In this document: piece after piece, positions 8,421 to 16,164 of the stretch
Numbering within the stretch: the first letter of the stretch is position 1
Layout of the letters: each line of letters starts with the position of its first letter
NCBI RefSeq assembly: GCF_051201685.1
Contig: NZ_CP179213.1
Location: 1,612,001 to 1,676,000 of the forward strand
DNA from: Luminiphilus sp051201685
Lineage (GTDB): Bacteria > Pseudomonadota > Gammaproteobacteria > Pseudomonadales > Halieaceae
Direction: 5' to 3'
Length of the DNA: 64,000 nucleotides
Translations under genes and position numbers: made by a program
Notes under the pieces: generated by a model
Database searches by the model: none
Told to the model about the DNA's origin: nothing
What the model saw: the letters and a program-made list of their open reading frames with translations, nothing else

Positions 8421-9578
8421 ATGAAGCAAGTTGCCGAAGCCTACATTGTCGATGCCGTCAGAACACCGACGGGAAGAAGACGCGGATCCTTGGCGCAAAT
8501 TCACGGTGCTGACTTAGGCGCCGTAGTCCTTAAAGCGCTGGTCGAGAGAAATGGCATCCCCGATGTTGATTATGATGACGTGATATTCGGCTGCGTCGAC
8601 ACTGTCGGCCCACTCGCGGGTGATATTGCCAGAACTTGTTGGCTCGCAGCGGGACTCAGCGACGAGGTGCCGGGAACAACTATTGACCGTCAGTGCGGAT
8701 CTTCTCAGCAATCGGTGCACTTTGCGGCTCAGGCAGTCATGTCGGGGACCATGGACGTGATTATCGCCGGGGGTGTGCAGACGATGAGCGCCATTCCGAT
8801 TTCCTCAGCGATGTTGGCGGGACAAGCGTTGGGTTTCAACGACCCTTTCAGCGGTAGCGAAGGGTGGGTTTCCCGCTATGGTGATGGCTTGGTCACACAG
8901 TTTCGCTCTGCTCAGATGATTGCCGATAAATGGCAGCTGTCCCGCGAGGCGATGGAGATATTTTCTTTGGAGTCTCATCGTCGTGCTCGCGCCGCGACGG
9001 ATGCCGGATATTTTGATCGCGAGATCCTCCCGTATCAGGGTCTCGTTGCAGACGAAACGATTCGTGATACCTCCCTTGATGCTATGGCGCAGCTGCAGCC
9101 GCTGCAGGAGGGAGGCTCTATTACGGCTGCGGTCTCGAGCCAAACTTGTGACGGCGCTTCTGCAGTGTTGATTGTCTCAGAGGCTGCTCTAAAACGGTAC
9201 AACCTAACCCCCAGAGCGCGTATCGCGCACATGACCGTGCGCGGCGATGATCCTATCTGGATGCTGACGGCGCCCATTCCGGCAACGGCGCGTGCCGTTG
9301 AGCGCTCGGGCATTCCTTTACACGCCATTGATTTAGTCGAGATTAACGAAGCTTTCGCGCCAGTGCCGATGGCTTGGCTGGCAGAGACCGATTATCCCCA
9401 TGCTCAAACAAACGTGAATGGTGGTGCAATTGCGCTTGGTCACCCACTGGGTGCCACGGGGACAAAACTTATGACCACACTGCTGCATGAAATGGAGCGT
9501 CGACAGGTTCAATACGGACTGCAAACGATGTGCGAAGGCGGTGGTCAAGCCAACGTCACCATCCTCGAAAGAGTCTAG
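8421..9578 (+). CDS. fadA6: FadA6-type acetyl-CoA acyltransferase (thiolase)
   Basis: This complete 385-residue thiolase has the nucleophile Cys92 (DRQCGSS), His341 (GHPLG) and the second cysteine Cys371 (CEGGGQ). Thiolases cleave a 3-oxoacyl-CoA with CoA; FadA6 does this for the open-chain product of the last steroid ring. The ATG at 8421 follows a GAGGAG box. Its position between FadE and SDR genes in the ipd cluster supports FadA6 rather than a general FadA. The thiolase identity is firm; the substrate is inferred. Confidence 0.85.
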   Translation: MKQVAEAYIVDAVRTPTGRRRGSLAQIHGADLGAVVLKALVERNGIPDVDYDDVIFGCVDTVGPLAGDIARTCWLAAGLSDEVPGTTIDRQCGSSQQSVHFAAQAVMSGTMDVIIAGGVQTMSAIPISSAMLAGQALGFNDPFSGSEGWVSRYGDGLVTQFRSAQMIADKWQLSREAMEIFSLESHRRARAATDAGYFDREILPYQGLVADETIRDTSLDAMAQLQPLQEGGSITAAVSSQTCDGASAVLIVSEAALKRYNLTPRARIAHMTVRGDDPIWMLTAPIPATARAVERSGIPLHAIDLVEINEAFAPVPMAWLAETDYPHAQTNVNGGAIALGHPLGATGTKLMTTLLHEMERRQVQYGLQTMCEGGGQANVTILERV

Positions 9579-9589
9579 GGATAAACGTT

Positions 9590-10477
9590 ATGTCAGGAAT
9601 ATGTTCGGGGCGCGTGGTGATCGTTACGGGTGCGGGTGGAGGCTTAGGTGCAGCCCATGCACGCACCTTAGCAGCAGAGGGTGCCGCGGTATTGGTGAAT
9701 GACATCAATCTGGACGCTGCTAATGCTGTGGTAGCGGAAATTATTGCCGCCGGCGGACAGGCGGTCACCAACGCGTCGGATATTACTAATTATGAAAGTT
9801 CGGGTAAGGCGATTGAGCAGGCGCTTGCAACATTTGGTGACCTTCATGGGGTGGTCAACAACGCGGGAAATAATCGCGATCGCATGTTTGCATCGATGAG
9901 CGAAGCCGACTGGGACGCAGTAATGGCAGTTCATTTGAAAGGGCATTTTTGCCTCGCAAGCCATGCAGTTCAATATTGGCGCCATCAAATTAAAGCGGGC
10001 CATACTGTCAGCGGTCGCATTGTGAACACGACATCCGGTGCGGGGCTTCAGGGCTCCATTGGACAGTCAAATTACGCAGCGGCGAAAGCCGGCATCGCCG
10101 CATTGACCCTCAATCAGGCGGCTGAACTTGGCCGGTATGGAGTGACGGCAAATGCGATATGTCCTGTTGCCCGAACGGGCATGACAACGGCAGTGCCTGA
10201 AATGGCCACGCGTATGGCAGCGCCAGAAGACGGCGGGTTTGATCATTTCGCGCCAGAAAATGTCTCCTCGGTTGTTGCCTGGTTGTGTTCACCCATGAGC
10301 GAACATGTCTCCGGCAGAATTATAGAAGCTGAGGGGGGGCGCATTGCTATCGCAGACGGCTGGCGCAGTACCGAGGGCGTTGATCGCAAAGCGCGCTGGG
10401 CACCTCAAGATGTGGGTACGGCGTTTGATGCCCTGTTGGAAGCCGAAGTGCCAGCGCAAACGGTTTGGGGAACTTGA
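9590..10477 (+). CDS. Short-chain dehydrogenase, MFE-2/17beta-HSD4 type
   Basis: This 295-residue SDR has the NAD-binding TGAGGGLG at 13-20, NNAG at 90-93, and the catalytic Ser149, Tyr162 and Lys166. It resembles the dehydrogenase domain of peroxisomal multifunctional enzyme 2, which oxidises 3-hydroxyacyl-CoAs, and carries a C-terminal tail beyond residue 260 that short SDRs lack. Mycobacterial steroid clusters contain a comparable SDR of about 300 residues. ATG 9590 is the start that fits the family; the longer upstream frame overlaps fadA6. It probably oxidises a hydroxyacyl-CoA between the FadE and FadA6 steps. Confidence 0.75.
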   Translation: MSGICSGRVVIVTGAGGGLGAAHARTLAAEGAAVLVNDINLDAANAVVAEIIAAGGQAVTNASDITNYESSGKAIEQALATFGDLHGVVNNAGNNRDRMFASMSEADWDAVMAVHLKGHFCLASHAVQYWRHQIKAGHTVSGRIVNTTSGAGLQGSIGQSNYAAAKAGIAALTLNQAAELGRYGVTANAICPVARTGMTTAVPEMATRMAAPEDGGFDHFAPENVSSVVAWLCSPMSEHVSGRIIEAEGGRIAIADGWRSTEGVDRKARWAPQDVGTAFDALLEAEVPAQTVWGT

Positions 10478-10487
10478 GGATCGATCG

Positions 10488-11639
10488 GTGAGATTCAGTT
10501 TTACAGACGAGCAGCTCATGCTGAGAGACTCTGTTGAGGGGTTTCTCTCTGAGCATTCGGACAGTCCTGCGGTCAGGGCGGCTATGGCTTCGAACTCAGG
10601 CATTGATGAGCGCCTGTGGGAGAAGATTTGTACCGATATGTACTGGCAGGCAATCTTGGTTCCTGAAGAGTTTGGAGGCCTAGGCTTGGGCCTGCTCGAG
10701 GTTGTGATAGTGCTCGAACAAATGGGGCGTTTCTTAACGCCGGCACCTTTGGCTGCAGGAACGCAAAGCGCGCTGGCACTGCGCACCGTAGTCGATCAGC
10801 CTCTGGCAAAAACGATGTTGGACGACCTTGCGCGGGGTCAGTTGGTGGCTTTTGCCCATACAGCGGTGCGCCCTCATTGGGATGGCCAAGGGGTAGAAAT
10901 TGTCGCGACCGAGGTCCCTAGTGGGTGGACGCTACAGGGAGAAGCTCGCTTTATTGCCTCGGGAAATTCAGCCGATGCACTGCTGGTGGTCGCGCAAATC
11001 GACAACAAATTGGGTTTGTTTCGGGTCGCGGCTAATCAGGCTGGGGTTGCGTTCTCGAGGATGCCCACTATGGATCAAACCCGCCCCATGGGTATTCTGC
11101 AACTCTCAGGTGTTGCTGTTAATGGTGAGGACTGCCTGGCAACCGACTGGGGGCAACATCTGGAGGCAGTGCTGGATCTCAGCCGTATCATGGTGGGGGC
11201 TGAGCAAGTGGGCTGCGCCCAGGCGAGTCTTGACCAAAGCGTGTCTTACGTCAGTGAGCGGGTGCAATTTGGCAGAACCATTGCGTCCTATCAGGCGATA
11301 AAACATAAAGCTGCGGATATGATGCTTAAAGTCGAATCCGCAAGATCACTGCTTTATTACGCTGCCTGCGTGGGCGATGAGACGTTAATGGCGACTGCGC
11401 CCTCGGCGGATCTCCGGGAAGCGGCGGCAATGCTCGCATCCTCAGCGGGTGATGCCGCTTTTTTCTGCGCCGGAACGGGTATTCAGTTGCACGGTGGTGT
11501 GGGTATCACCGAAGAGTACGACATCCAGCTCTATTTTAAGCGAGCCCGCTCCATGGAAGCCTATTTAGGGCGTCCCGATGAGCAGCGAGAGGTGCTTGCG
11601 GCTATGCTGCTTGATGGAGACGATTGCCATGCAGCTTAG
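10488..11639 (+). CDS. Acyl-CoA dehydrogenase, non-catalytic-type partner subunit
   Basis: This 383-residue family member starts at GTG 10488, preceded by GAGG 8-9 nt away; homology begins directly with RFSFTDEQ, so a longer in-frame reading from 10344 inside the SDR gene is not used. It has the FAD segment SERVQFGRT and a C-terminal HGGVGITEE. The catalytic glutamate region reads LDLSRIMV, without a base. It overlaps the next, catalytic-type fadE by 11 nt, giving the second mixed pair in this operon. The likely role is the structural or FAD-contributing subunit of a heterotetrameric dehydrogenase for a HIP-derived CoA thioester. Confidence 0.75.
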   Translation: MRFSFTDEQLMLRDSVEGFLSEHSDSPAVRAAMASNSGIDERLWEKICTDMYWQAILVPEEFGGLGLGLLEVVIVLEQMGRFLTPAPLAAGTQSALALRTVVDQPLAKTMLDDLARGQLVAFAHTAVRPHWDGQGVEIVATEVPSGWTLQGEARFIASGNSADALLVVAQIDNKLGLFRVAANQAGVAFSRMPTMDQTRPMGILQLSGVAVNGEDCLATDWGQHLEAVLDLSRIMVGAEQVGCAQASLDQSVSYVSERVQFGRTIASYQAIKHKAADMMLKVESARSLLYYAACVGDETLMATAPSADLREAAAMLASSAGDAAFFCAGTGIQLHGGVGITEEYDIQLYFKRARSMEAYLGRPDEQREVLAAMLLDGDDCHAA

Positions 11640-12822
11640 GTTTACAGAGGCAGACGAGCAATTTCGCGGCGAGGTTTCGGACTGGCTGACAGACAATTTG
11701 GCGGGGGATTTTTCTTCGATTCGCCACCGCGGTGGCCCGGGTGATGAGCATGTTTACGTCGAAGAGCGTAAAGCTTGGGAGGCGCGCTTAGCGGAGGGTG
11801 GATGGACGTGTATAGGCTGGCCAGAGGACTGGGGAGGCAAGGGCGCAACCATCGAGCAGCAAGTTATTTTTAACGAAGAATATGCGAGGGCCGGTGGCCC
11901 CGGTCGTGTTGGTCATATTGGCGAAACCCTCACTGGGCCAACCCTATTAGCGTTTGGTTCAGAGTCGCAAAAGCAACGCTATCTTCCCGGCATTAGAGCG
12001 GGAAAAGAGCTCTGGTGTCAGGGTTATTCAGAGCCCGGTGCTGGATCTGATTTGTCCGCAGTGCGCACCCGGGCGGTATTAGACGAGAGTACCCAGAGCT
12101 GGCGAATCACCGGCCAGAAGGTATGGACGTCTCTCGCCCACGAGTCTGATTTTGTTTTTGTTCTTGCCAGAACCGACCTTGCTGAAAAGGGCCATAAGGG
12201 GTTGGGCTTTTTTCTTGTCCCTATGAATCAGCCCGGTGTCACGATTCGGCCTATTACCCAGCTCACGGGCACGGCAGAGTTTAACGAGGTGTTTTTTGAC
12301 GACGCGCTATGCAGCAGTGATGACATCGTTGGAGAGCCTGGACAGGGCTGGAAGATAGCGATGGGGCTGTTGGGTTTTGAGCGAGGTGTCTCCACCTTGG
12401 GTCAGCAAATGTTATTTCAGACCGAATTGGACGAGATCATCCGTATTGCCCGAGAGAATGGTACGGGTAAAAACCCTGCAATCCGTCAACGCATTGCAGA
12501 GGCTCATATTGGCCTGCGAACATTGCGCTATAACAGCTTACGTATGTTATCGGGCGGTGATGATGGCAGTTTGAATAGAGAAGCTATGATCTACAAATTG
12601 TGCTGGTCAAGTTGGCACCGAAATTTGGGCAAGCTAGCGATGGATGTGTTGGGCCCTGAGGCCGAAATTTTGGAGGCTGCTCCCTACAGCTTGGGCCGAC
12701 TTCAGTCATTGTTTCTCTTTACCCGAGCCGACACCATTTACGGTGGGACTAATCAAATTCAGCGCAACATTATTGCCGAGCGCGCTCTGGGTATGCCCAG
12801 AGAGCCCCGCGGCGAGTCCTAG
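11629..12822 (+). CDS. Acyl-CoA dehydrogenase, catalytic-type subunit
   Basis: This 397-residue protein has YSEPGAGSD at 133-141, a middle beta domain, Glu251 in GFERG as the probable base and GTNQIQRNIIAERAL at the end. The ATG at 11629 overlaps the preceding gene by 11 nt and has GGAG 10 nt upstream. It pairs with the shorter protein just upstream as a likely alpha2beta2 acyl-CoA dehydrogenase. The two catalytic-type subunits in this operon (6139 and 11629) have the same architecture but clearly different sequences, consistent with separate steps. Confidence 0.8.
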   Translation: MQLRFTEADEQFRGEVSDWLTDNLAGDFSSIRHRGGPGDEHVYVEERKAWEARLAEGGWTCIGWPEDWGGKGATIEQQVIFNEEYARAGGPGRVGHIGETLTGPTLLAFGSESQKQRYLPGIRAGKELWCQGYSEPGAGSDLSAVRTRAVLDESTQSWRITGQKVWTSLAHESDFVFVLARTDLAEKGHKGLGFFLVPMNQPGVTIRPITQLTGTAEFNEVFFDDALCSSDDIVGEPGQGWKIAMGLLGFERGVSTLGQQMLFQTELDEIIRIARENGTGKNPAIRQRIAEAHIGLRTLRYNSLRMLSGGDDGSLNREAMIYKLCWSSWHRNLGKLAMDVLGPEAEILEAAPYSLGRLQSLFLFTRADTIYGGTNQIQRNIIAERALGMPREPRGES

Positions 12823-12832
12823 GAGAGTACCT

Positions 12833-13621
12833 ATGAGCGCAACGATTCCAGCCTATGTACCAGGGCATCAACTGTTGGCTGGTAAAGCGGTTTTAATCAC
12901 TGCAGCAGCAGGCGCTGGCATTGGTTTTTCCGCCGCTCAGCGAGCAGTCGAGGAAGGCGCAAGAGCCGTTGTCATCAGTGATGTGCATGAAGGGCGCCTC
13001 GCAGAGGCGGCTGAGCGCCTACAGGCCCTGAATTCAGAGGCTGGTATTTACGGTTTTTTGGCAGATGTCACCGATGAAGACGCGGTGCAGCACCTCGTAA
13101 CGTCGGCAGAAAAAGCGACTAGCGGTGTTGATATTCTGATAAATAACGCGGGTCTGGGCGGCACAAAGAACTTGGTTGATATGAGCGATGAGGAATGGCA
13201 TCGCGTTATCGATATTACGTTGACAGGAACCATGCGAATGACTCGAGCCATGTTGCGCGTTATGCAACCCCGCCAAGCTGGGGTGATCGTCAATAACGCC
13301 TCGGTATTGGGATGGCGTGCTCAGAAGGAACAGTGTCATTACGCCGCTGCGAAAGCCGGTGTCATGGCCCTTACCCGATGTGCTGCCATGGAAGCCGCAG
13401 AGTTCGGTGTGCGCATAAATGCGGTGTCGCCCAGTATTGCTATGCACGACTTTTTGCGCAAAACCACACCGCCAGAGCTATTGCAGGAGTTGGCGTCTAA
13501 AGAAGCATTTGGAAGGGCCGCCGAAGTTTGGGAGGTTGCCAACGTGATGATGTTTTTGGCGTCTGATTACGCCAGCTACATGACGGGCGAAGTCGTTTCC
13601 GTATCCAGTCAGCATGCCTGA
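12833..13621 (+). CDS. ipdF: Short-chain dehydrogenase, IpdF-like
   Basis: This 262-residue classical SDR has the cofactor motif TAAAGAGIG at 23-31 (first glycine replaced by alanine), NNAG at 105-108, and the catalytic Ser157, Tyr170 and Lys174. The start at 12833 has an AGGAGA box, and the length equals that of mycobacterial IpdF. IpdF acts on the HIP-CoA ketone/hydroxyl group in C/D-ring degradation. It follows the second FadE pair by 10 bp and precedes the kstD-like gene by 54 bp. The IpdF name rests on length and context, and the two SDRs in this operon could have swapped roles. Confidence 0.65.
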   Translation: MSATIPAYVPGHQLLAGKAVLITAAAGAGIGFSAAQRAVEEGARAVVISDVHEGRLAEAAERLQALNSEAGIYGFLADVTDEDAVQHLVTSAEKATSGVDILINNAGLGGTKNLVDMSDEEWHRVIDITLTGTMRMTRAMLRVMQPRQAGVIVNNASVLGWRAQKEQCHYAAAKAGVMALTRCAAMEAAEFGVRINAVSPSIAMHDFLRKTTPPELLQELASKEAFGRAAEVWEVANVMMFLASDYASYMTGEVVSVSSQHA

Positions 13622-13675
13622 CGCTACGGAGCTGAGTGTAGTGGTTGCAAGCAAGAACATTGGGGGAGAGTAGCG

Positions 13676-15385
13676 ATGAGTGAAACCAAATGGGATCGAG
13701 AGGTCGATGTTCTCGTTGTGGGCACTGGTAATGGTGCGCTGACGGCAGCACTGTGCAATTGGGAAATGGGCACCCAAGATGTCTTGATCATTGAAAAGAC
13801 CGATAAGGTAGGCGGCACCAGCGCGACGTCTGGTGGGGGTATTTGGATTCCCGCCAATCACTATGCAAAGGCTTGTGGTGCAGATGACAGTGCAGAGGAT
13901 GCAAAAAAATATTTGATGGGGACGTTATTCGGCGAGGATGTCCCCGAGGAAATGATCGACATCTACATCGATCAGTCACCTAAGATGCTCAAGTTTTTGG
14001 CAGATCGCACTGATGTGATTTATGAATCACTGGAGCATTACCCCGATTATTACACCAACTATGAGGGCGCCAAATCAGGCCATCGCTCTCTGGAACCGAA
14101 GCCAATTAATATGTCCGAATTGGGTGATGACTGGAAAAATTTGCGCTGGACTCACCACATGATGCGCATGTTCAGTCGTATTCACTTCACGCAGGTTGAA
14201 GCCCACACCATCATGACCCAAGCCTCAGGCTGGAAGTCGTTGCTGGCAAAAATGATAGTAGGCTACGTTGGCGATATCGCTTGGCGTTTCCGGACCTCAA
14301 TAGATCGTCGTTTATGTACCGGTTCTGCAGGAATTGCCCGGCTTTACCTGTCAGTAAAAAAGCGCTCCATTCCGCTGCTATTTAACACGCGAATGACCTC
14401 CGTTGTCGAAGAAGCAGGGCGTGTGACTGGTGTGATCGTAGAGCAAGGCGGTCAGTCCCTGCGTATTAGAGCGCGTAAAGGCGTTGTTTTAGGTGCGGGG
14501 GGCTTTGAAAAAAATCAGGCACTGCGAGAGCAATATCTACCAGCGCCGACTAACACACAGTGGAGTGCGGGTAACCCTGCGAATGAAGGTGATGCATTAC
14601 TGGCAGGACTCTCCCTGGGCGCCAAAACTCGACTGATGAAAGATGCATGGTGGACGACGACGCTTTGCGTGCCCGATGAGCCCACGCCGCGGCTTGCGAT
14701 TATGGAAAAATCCTTTCCCGGTTCTTGCGTGGTTAATCGCGCCGGCGAGCGTTTTGCCAATGAGTCGCAAAATTATATGGCCTTTCAAAAAGATTTATTT
14801 GCGACTCACAGTGAAGCAAGCCCCAATGCTCCAGCTTGGCAAATTTTTGATGCCCGGTTTCGGCGAAATTTCATGGTAGGCCCTCTAATGACCGCTGCGA
14901 TGAAACCCGACTGGCAGATCCCAAAATCTTGGTTTGAAACAGGATTCGTGGCGAAAGCAAATTCCATTCACGAGCTCGCAGAGCAAGTGGGCATTGATCC
15001 AACGGGTCTTGTGGCGACGATCTCAAAAATGAACCATTACGCGGAAACGGGTATCGATGAAGACTTTCACCGCGGGGAATCAGCCTACGATCGGTATTAT
15101 GCGGACCCAAATATAAAGCCCAACCCATGCCTTGCCAGCATCGATGAGGGGCCGTTTTACGCCATGCGCATTGAAGCGGGAGATTTCGGCACACTAGGGG
15201 GTCTGGACACTGATGTGCACGGACGCGTCAAGCTAGAGGCTGGTGGTGTGTTTGAAGGGCTGTTTGCGGTCGGTAATTGCTCGGCAGCCATATTGCCGAC
15301 TTACCCGGGTCCCGGCGCAACTCTGGGACCGGCTATGACTATGGCCTACCAAAGCGCGAAGCTAATTAACGGTATTGAGGGCTAA
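13676..15385 (+). CDS. 3-ketosteroid dehydrogenase-like FAD flavoprotein (KstD family)
   Basis: This 569-residue flavoprotein starts with the FAD-binding GTGNGALTAAL and continues with GGTSATSGGGIWIP, a hallmark of ketosteroid dehydrogenases. It ends with GPFYAMRIEAGDFGTLGG and PTYPGPGATLGPAMT, also KstD-type; the tyrosine in the first is where KstD1 has a catalytic tyrosine. Such enzymes insert the delta-1 (or delta-4) double bond in ring A of 3-ketosteroids, the step before ring B opening. It precedes the SnoaL gene by 4 bp. Whether it is delta-1, delta-4 or acts on a later intermediate cannot be read from the sequence. Confidence 0.8.
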   Translation: MSETKWDREVDVLVVGTGNGALTAALCNWEMGTQDVLIIEKTDKVGGTSATSGGGIWIPANHYAKACGADDSAEDAKKYLMGTLFGEDVPEEMIDIYIDQSPKMLKFLADRTDVIYESLEHYPDYYTNYEGAKSGHRSLEPKPINMSELGDDWKNLRWTHHMMRMFSRIHFTQVEAHTIMTQASGWKSLLAKMIVGYVGDIAWRFRTSIDRRLCTGSAGIARLYLSVKKRSIPLLFNTRMTSVVEEAGRVTGVIVEQGGQSLRIRARKGVVLGAGGFEKNQALREQYLPAPTNTQWSAGNPANEGDALLAGLSLGAKTRLMKDAWWTTTLCVPDEPTPRLAIMEKSFPGSCVVNRAGERFANESQNYMAFQKDLFATHSEASPNAPAWQIFDARFRRNFMVGPLMTAAMKPDWQIPKSWFETGFVAKANSIHELAEQVGIDPTGLVATISKMNHYAETGIDEDFHRGESAYDRYYADPNIKPNPCLASIDEGPFYAMRIEAGDFGTLGGLDTDVHGRVKLEAGGVFEGLFAVGNCSAAILPTYPGPGATLGPAMTMAYQSAKLINGIEG

Positions 15386-15389
15386 AGCG

Positions 15390-15854
15390 ATGGCGTTGGA
15401 CCTAGAAGCTATTGAGCTAATCAAGCAGCTAAAAGCACGGTATTTTCGTTTTTTGGACACCCGCAATATTGGGGGACTGCAGAGCGTTTTTACCGAGGAT
15501 GCAACGGCAAAGTTTAAGGGGGCTGATTACGATTTCGATTTAACCGGATGGCCCGCGTTGGAGGCCTTCTATCGCAAGTCGTTTAGTGCCGACGCCTTTG
15601 GTATGCACAATGGCCATCATCCCGAAATAGAGGTAATGGGTGATCGCGCCACGGGAATTTGGTATCTGCAGGACATCTTTGTGCAGTTAAAGCACGACAT
15701 TACCGTAATGGGTAGCGCCCTCTATGAAGACGAATATCGTCTAGAGGGCGGGGTCTGGCGGATTGCTACCACAGGCTATGTTCGTCTTTGGGAGGAGCAC
15801 CACACCCGAGGTGAGCAGGTAAAACTTAGGGTGAAGCCCACCTTCAACGAATAA
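15390..15854 (+). CDS. SnoaL-like (NTF2-fold) protein
   Basis: This 154-residue NTF2-fold protein of SnoaL type has no signal peptide. Proteins of this fold include ketosteroid isomerases, polyketide cyclases and dehydratases, and unnamed members are common in steroid and aromatic catabolic clusters. The sequence has LKARYFRFLDTRN at the start and a His-rich MHNGHHPE around residue 75, a plausible pocket. It starts 4 nt after the KstD-like stop codon, so the two are coupled. A double-bond isomerase or hydratase in the pathway is possible, but I cannot assign a reaction. Confidence 0.6.
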   Translation: MALDLEAIELIKQLKARYFRFLDTRNIGGLQSVFTEDATAKFKGADYDFDLTGWPALEAFYRKSFSADAFGMHNGHHPEIEVMGDRATGIWYLQDIFVQLKHDITVMGSALYEDEYRLEGGVWRIATTGYVRLWEEHHTRGEQVKLRVKPTFNE

Positions 15855-16164
15855 CTTACGCCCAAGGGTTCTTTGCAATGCGCCCGCTGTTTTGGGGCTT
15901 CATGCAACGGGCGCGGCGCCATGCTGTGAGTATTTGGTAGGCCCGTAGGGTTGGGGTGTTGATGATAAAGACTCTGGTGCCATCCTTGTGTTTCTCGGCG
16001 CGCTAATGTGTCTTTCGCGTAGCACTTCATCCTTATCACCAACTAAAAAAAATGTGGTGCACGTTTGATACGTCCGTTTGGACATCGGCCAATCAGACGA
16101 CGAAAAGCGGCCCTTAGAAAGTGATGATGACTCAATGCTAAAAATTTAGCCCGGGGGCATACAC
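15855..16164. promoter_or_regulatory. 310 bp upstream region of the TonB receptor gene
   Basis: No gene is seen here. A GCGCCCG / CGGGCGC inverted repeat (15880-15886 and 15908-15914, 21 nt loop) follows the catabolic operon and may be part of its end, although no T-run follows. TCCGTTTGGA at 16073-16082 matches the reverse complement of a repeat unit between hsaC and hsaA. CTCAATG at 16131-16137 matches a half-site of the fadD3/ipdA inverted repeat. The promoter of the receptor gene must lie here, but no convincing -35/-10 pair stands out. Confidence 0.4.

Noticed and set aside
10344..10487. Longer start for the acyl-CoA dehydrogenase at 10488
   Set aside because: The extension lies inside the SDR gene, and family homology begins exactly at the GTG with a ribosome site.
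15880..15914. Terminator after the SnoaL gene
   Set aside because: The arms GCGCCCG/CGGGCGC are perfect, but the loop is 21 nt and no T-run follows, so an intrinsic terminator is not supported.
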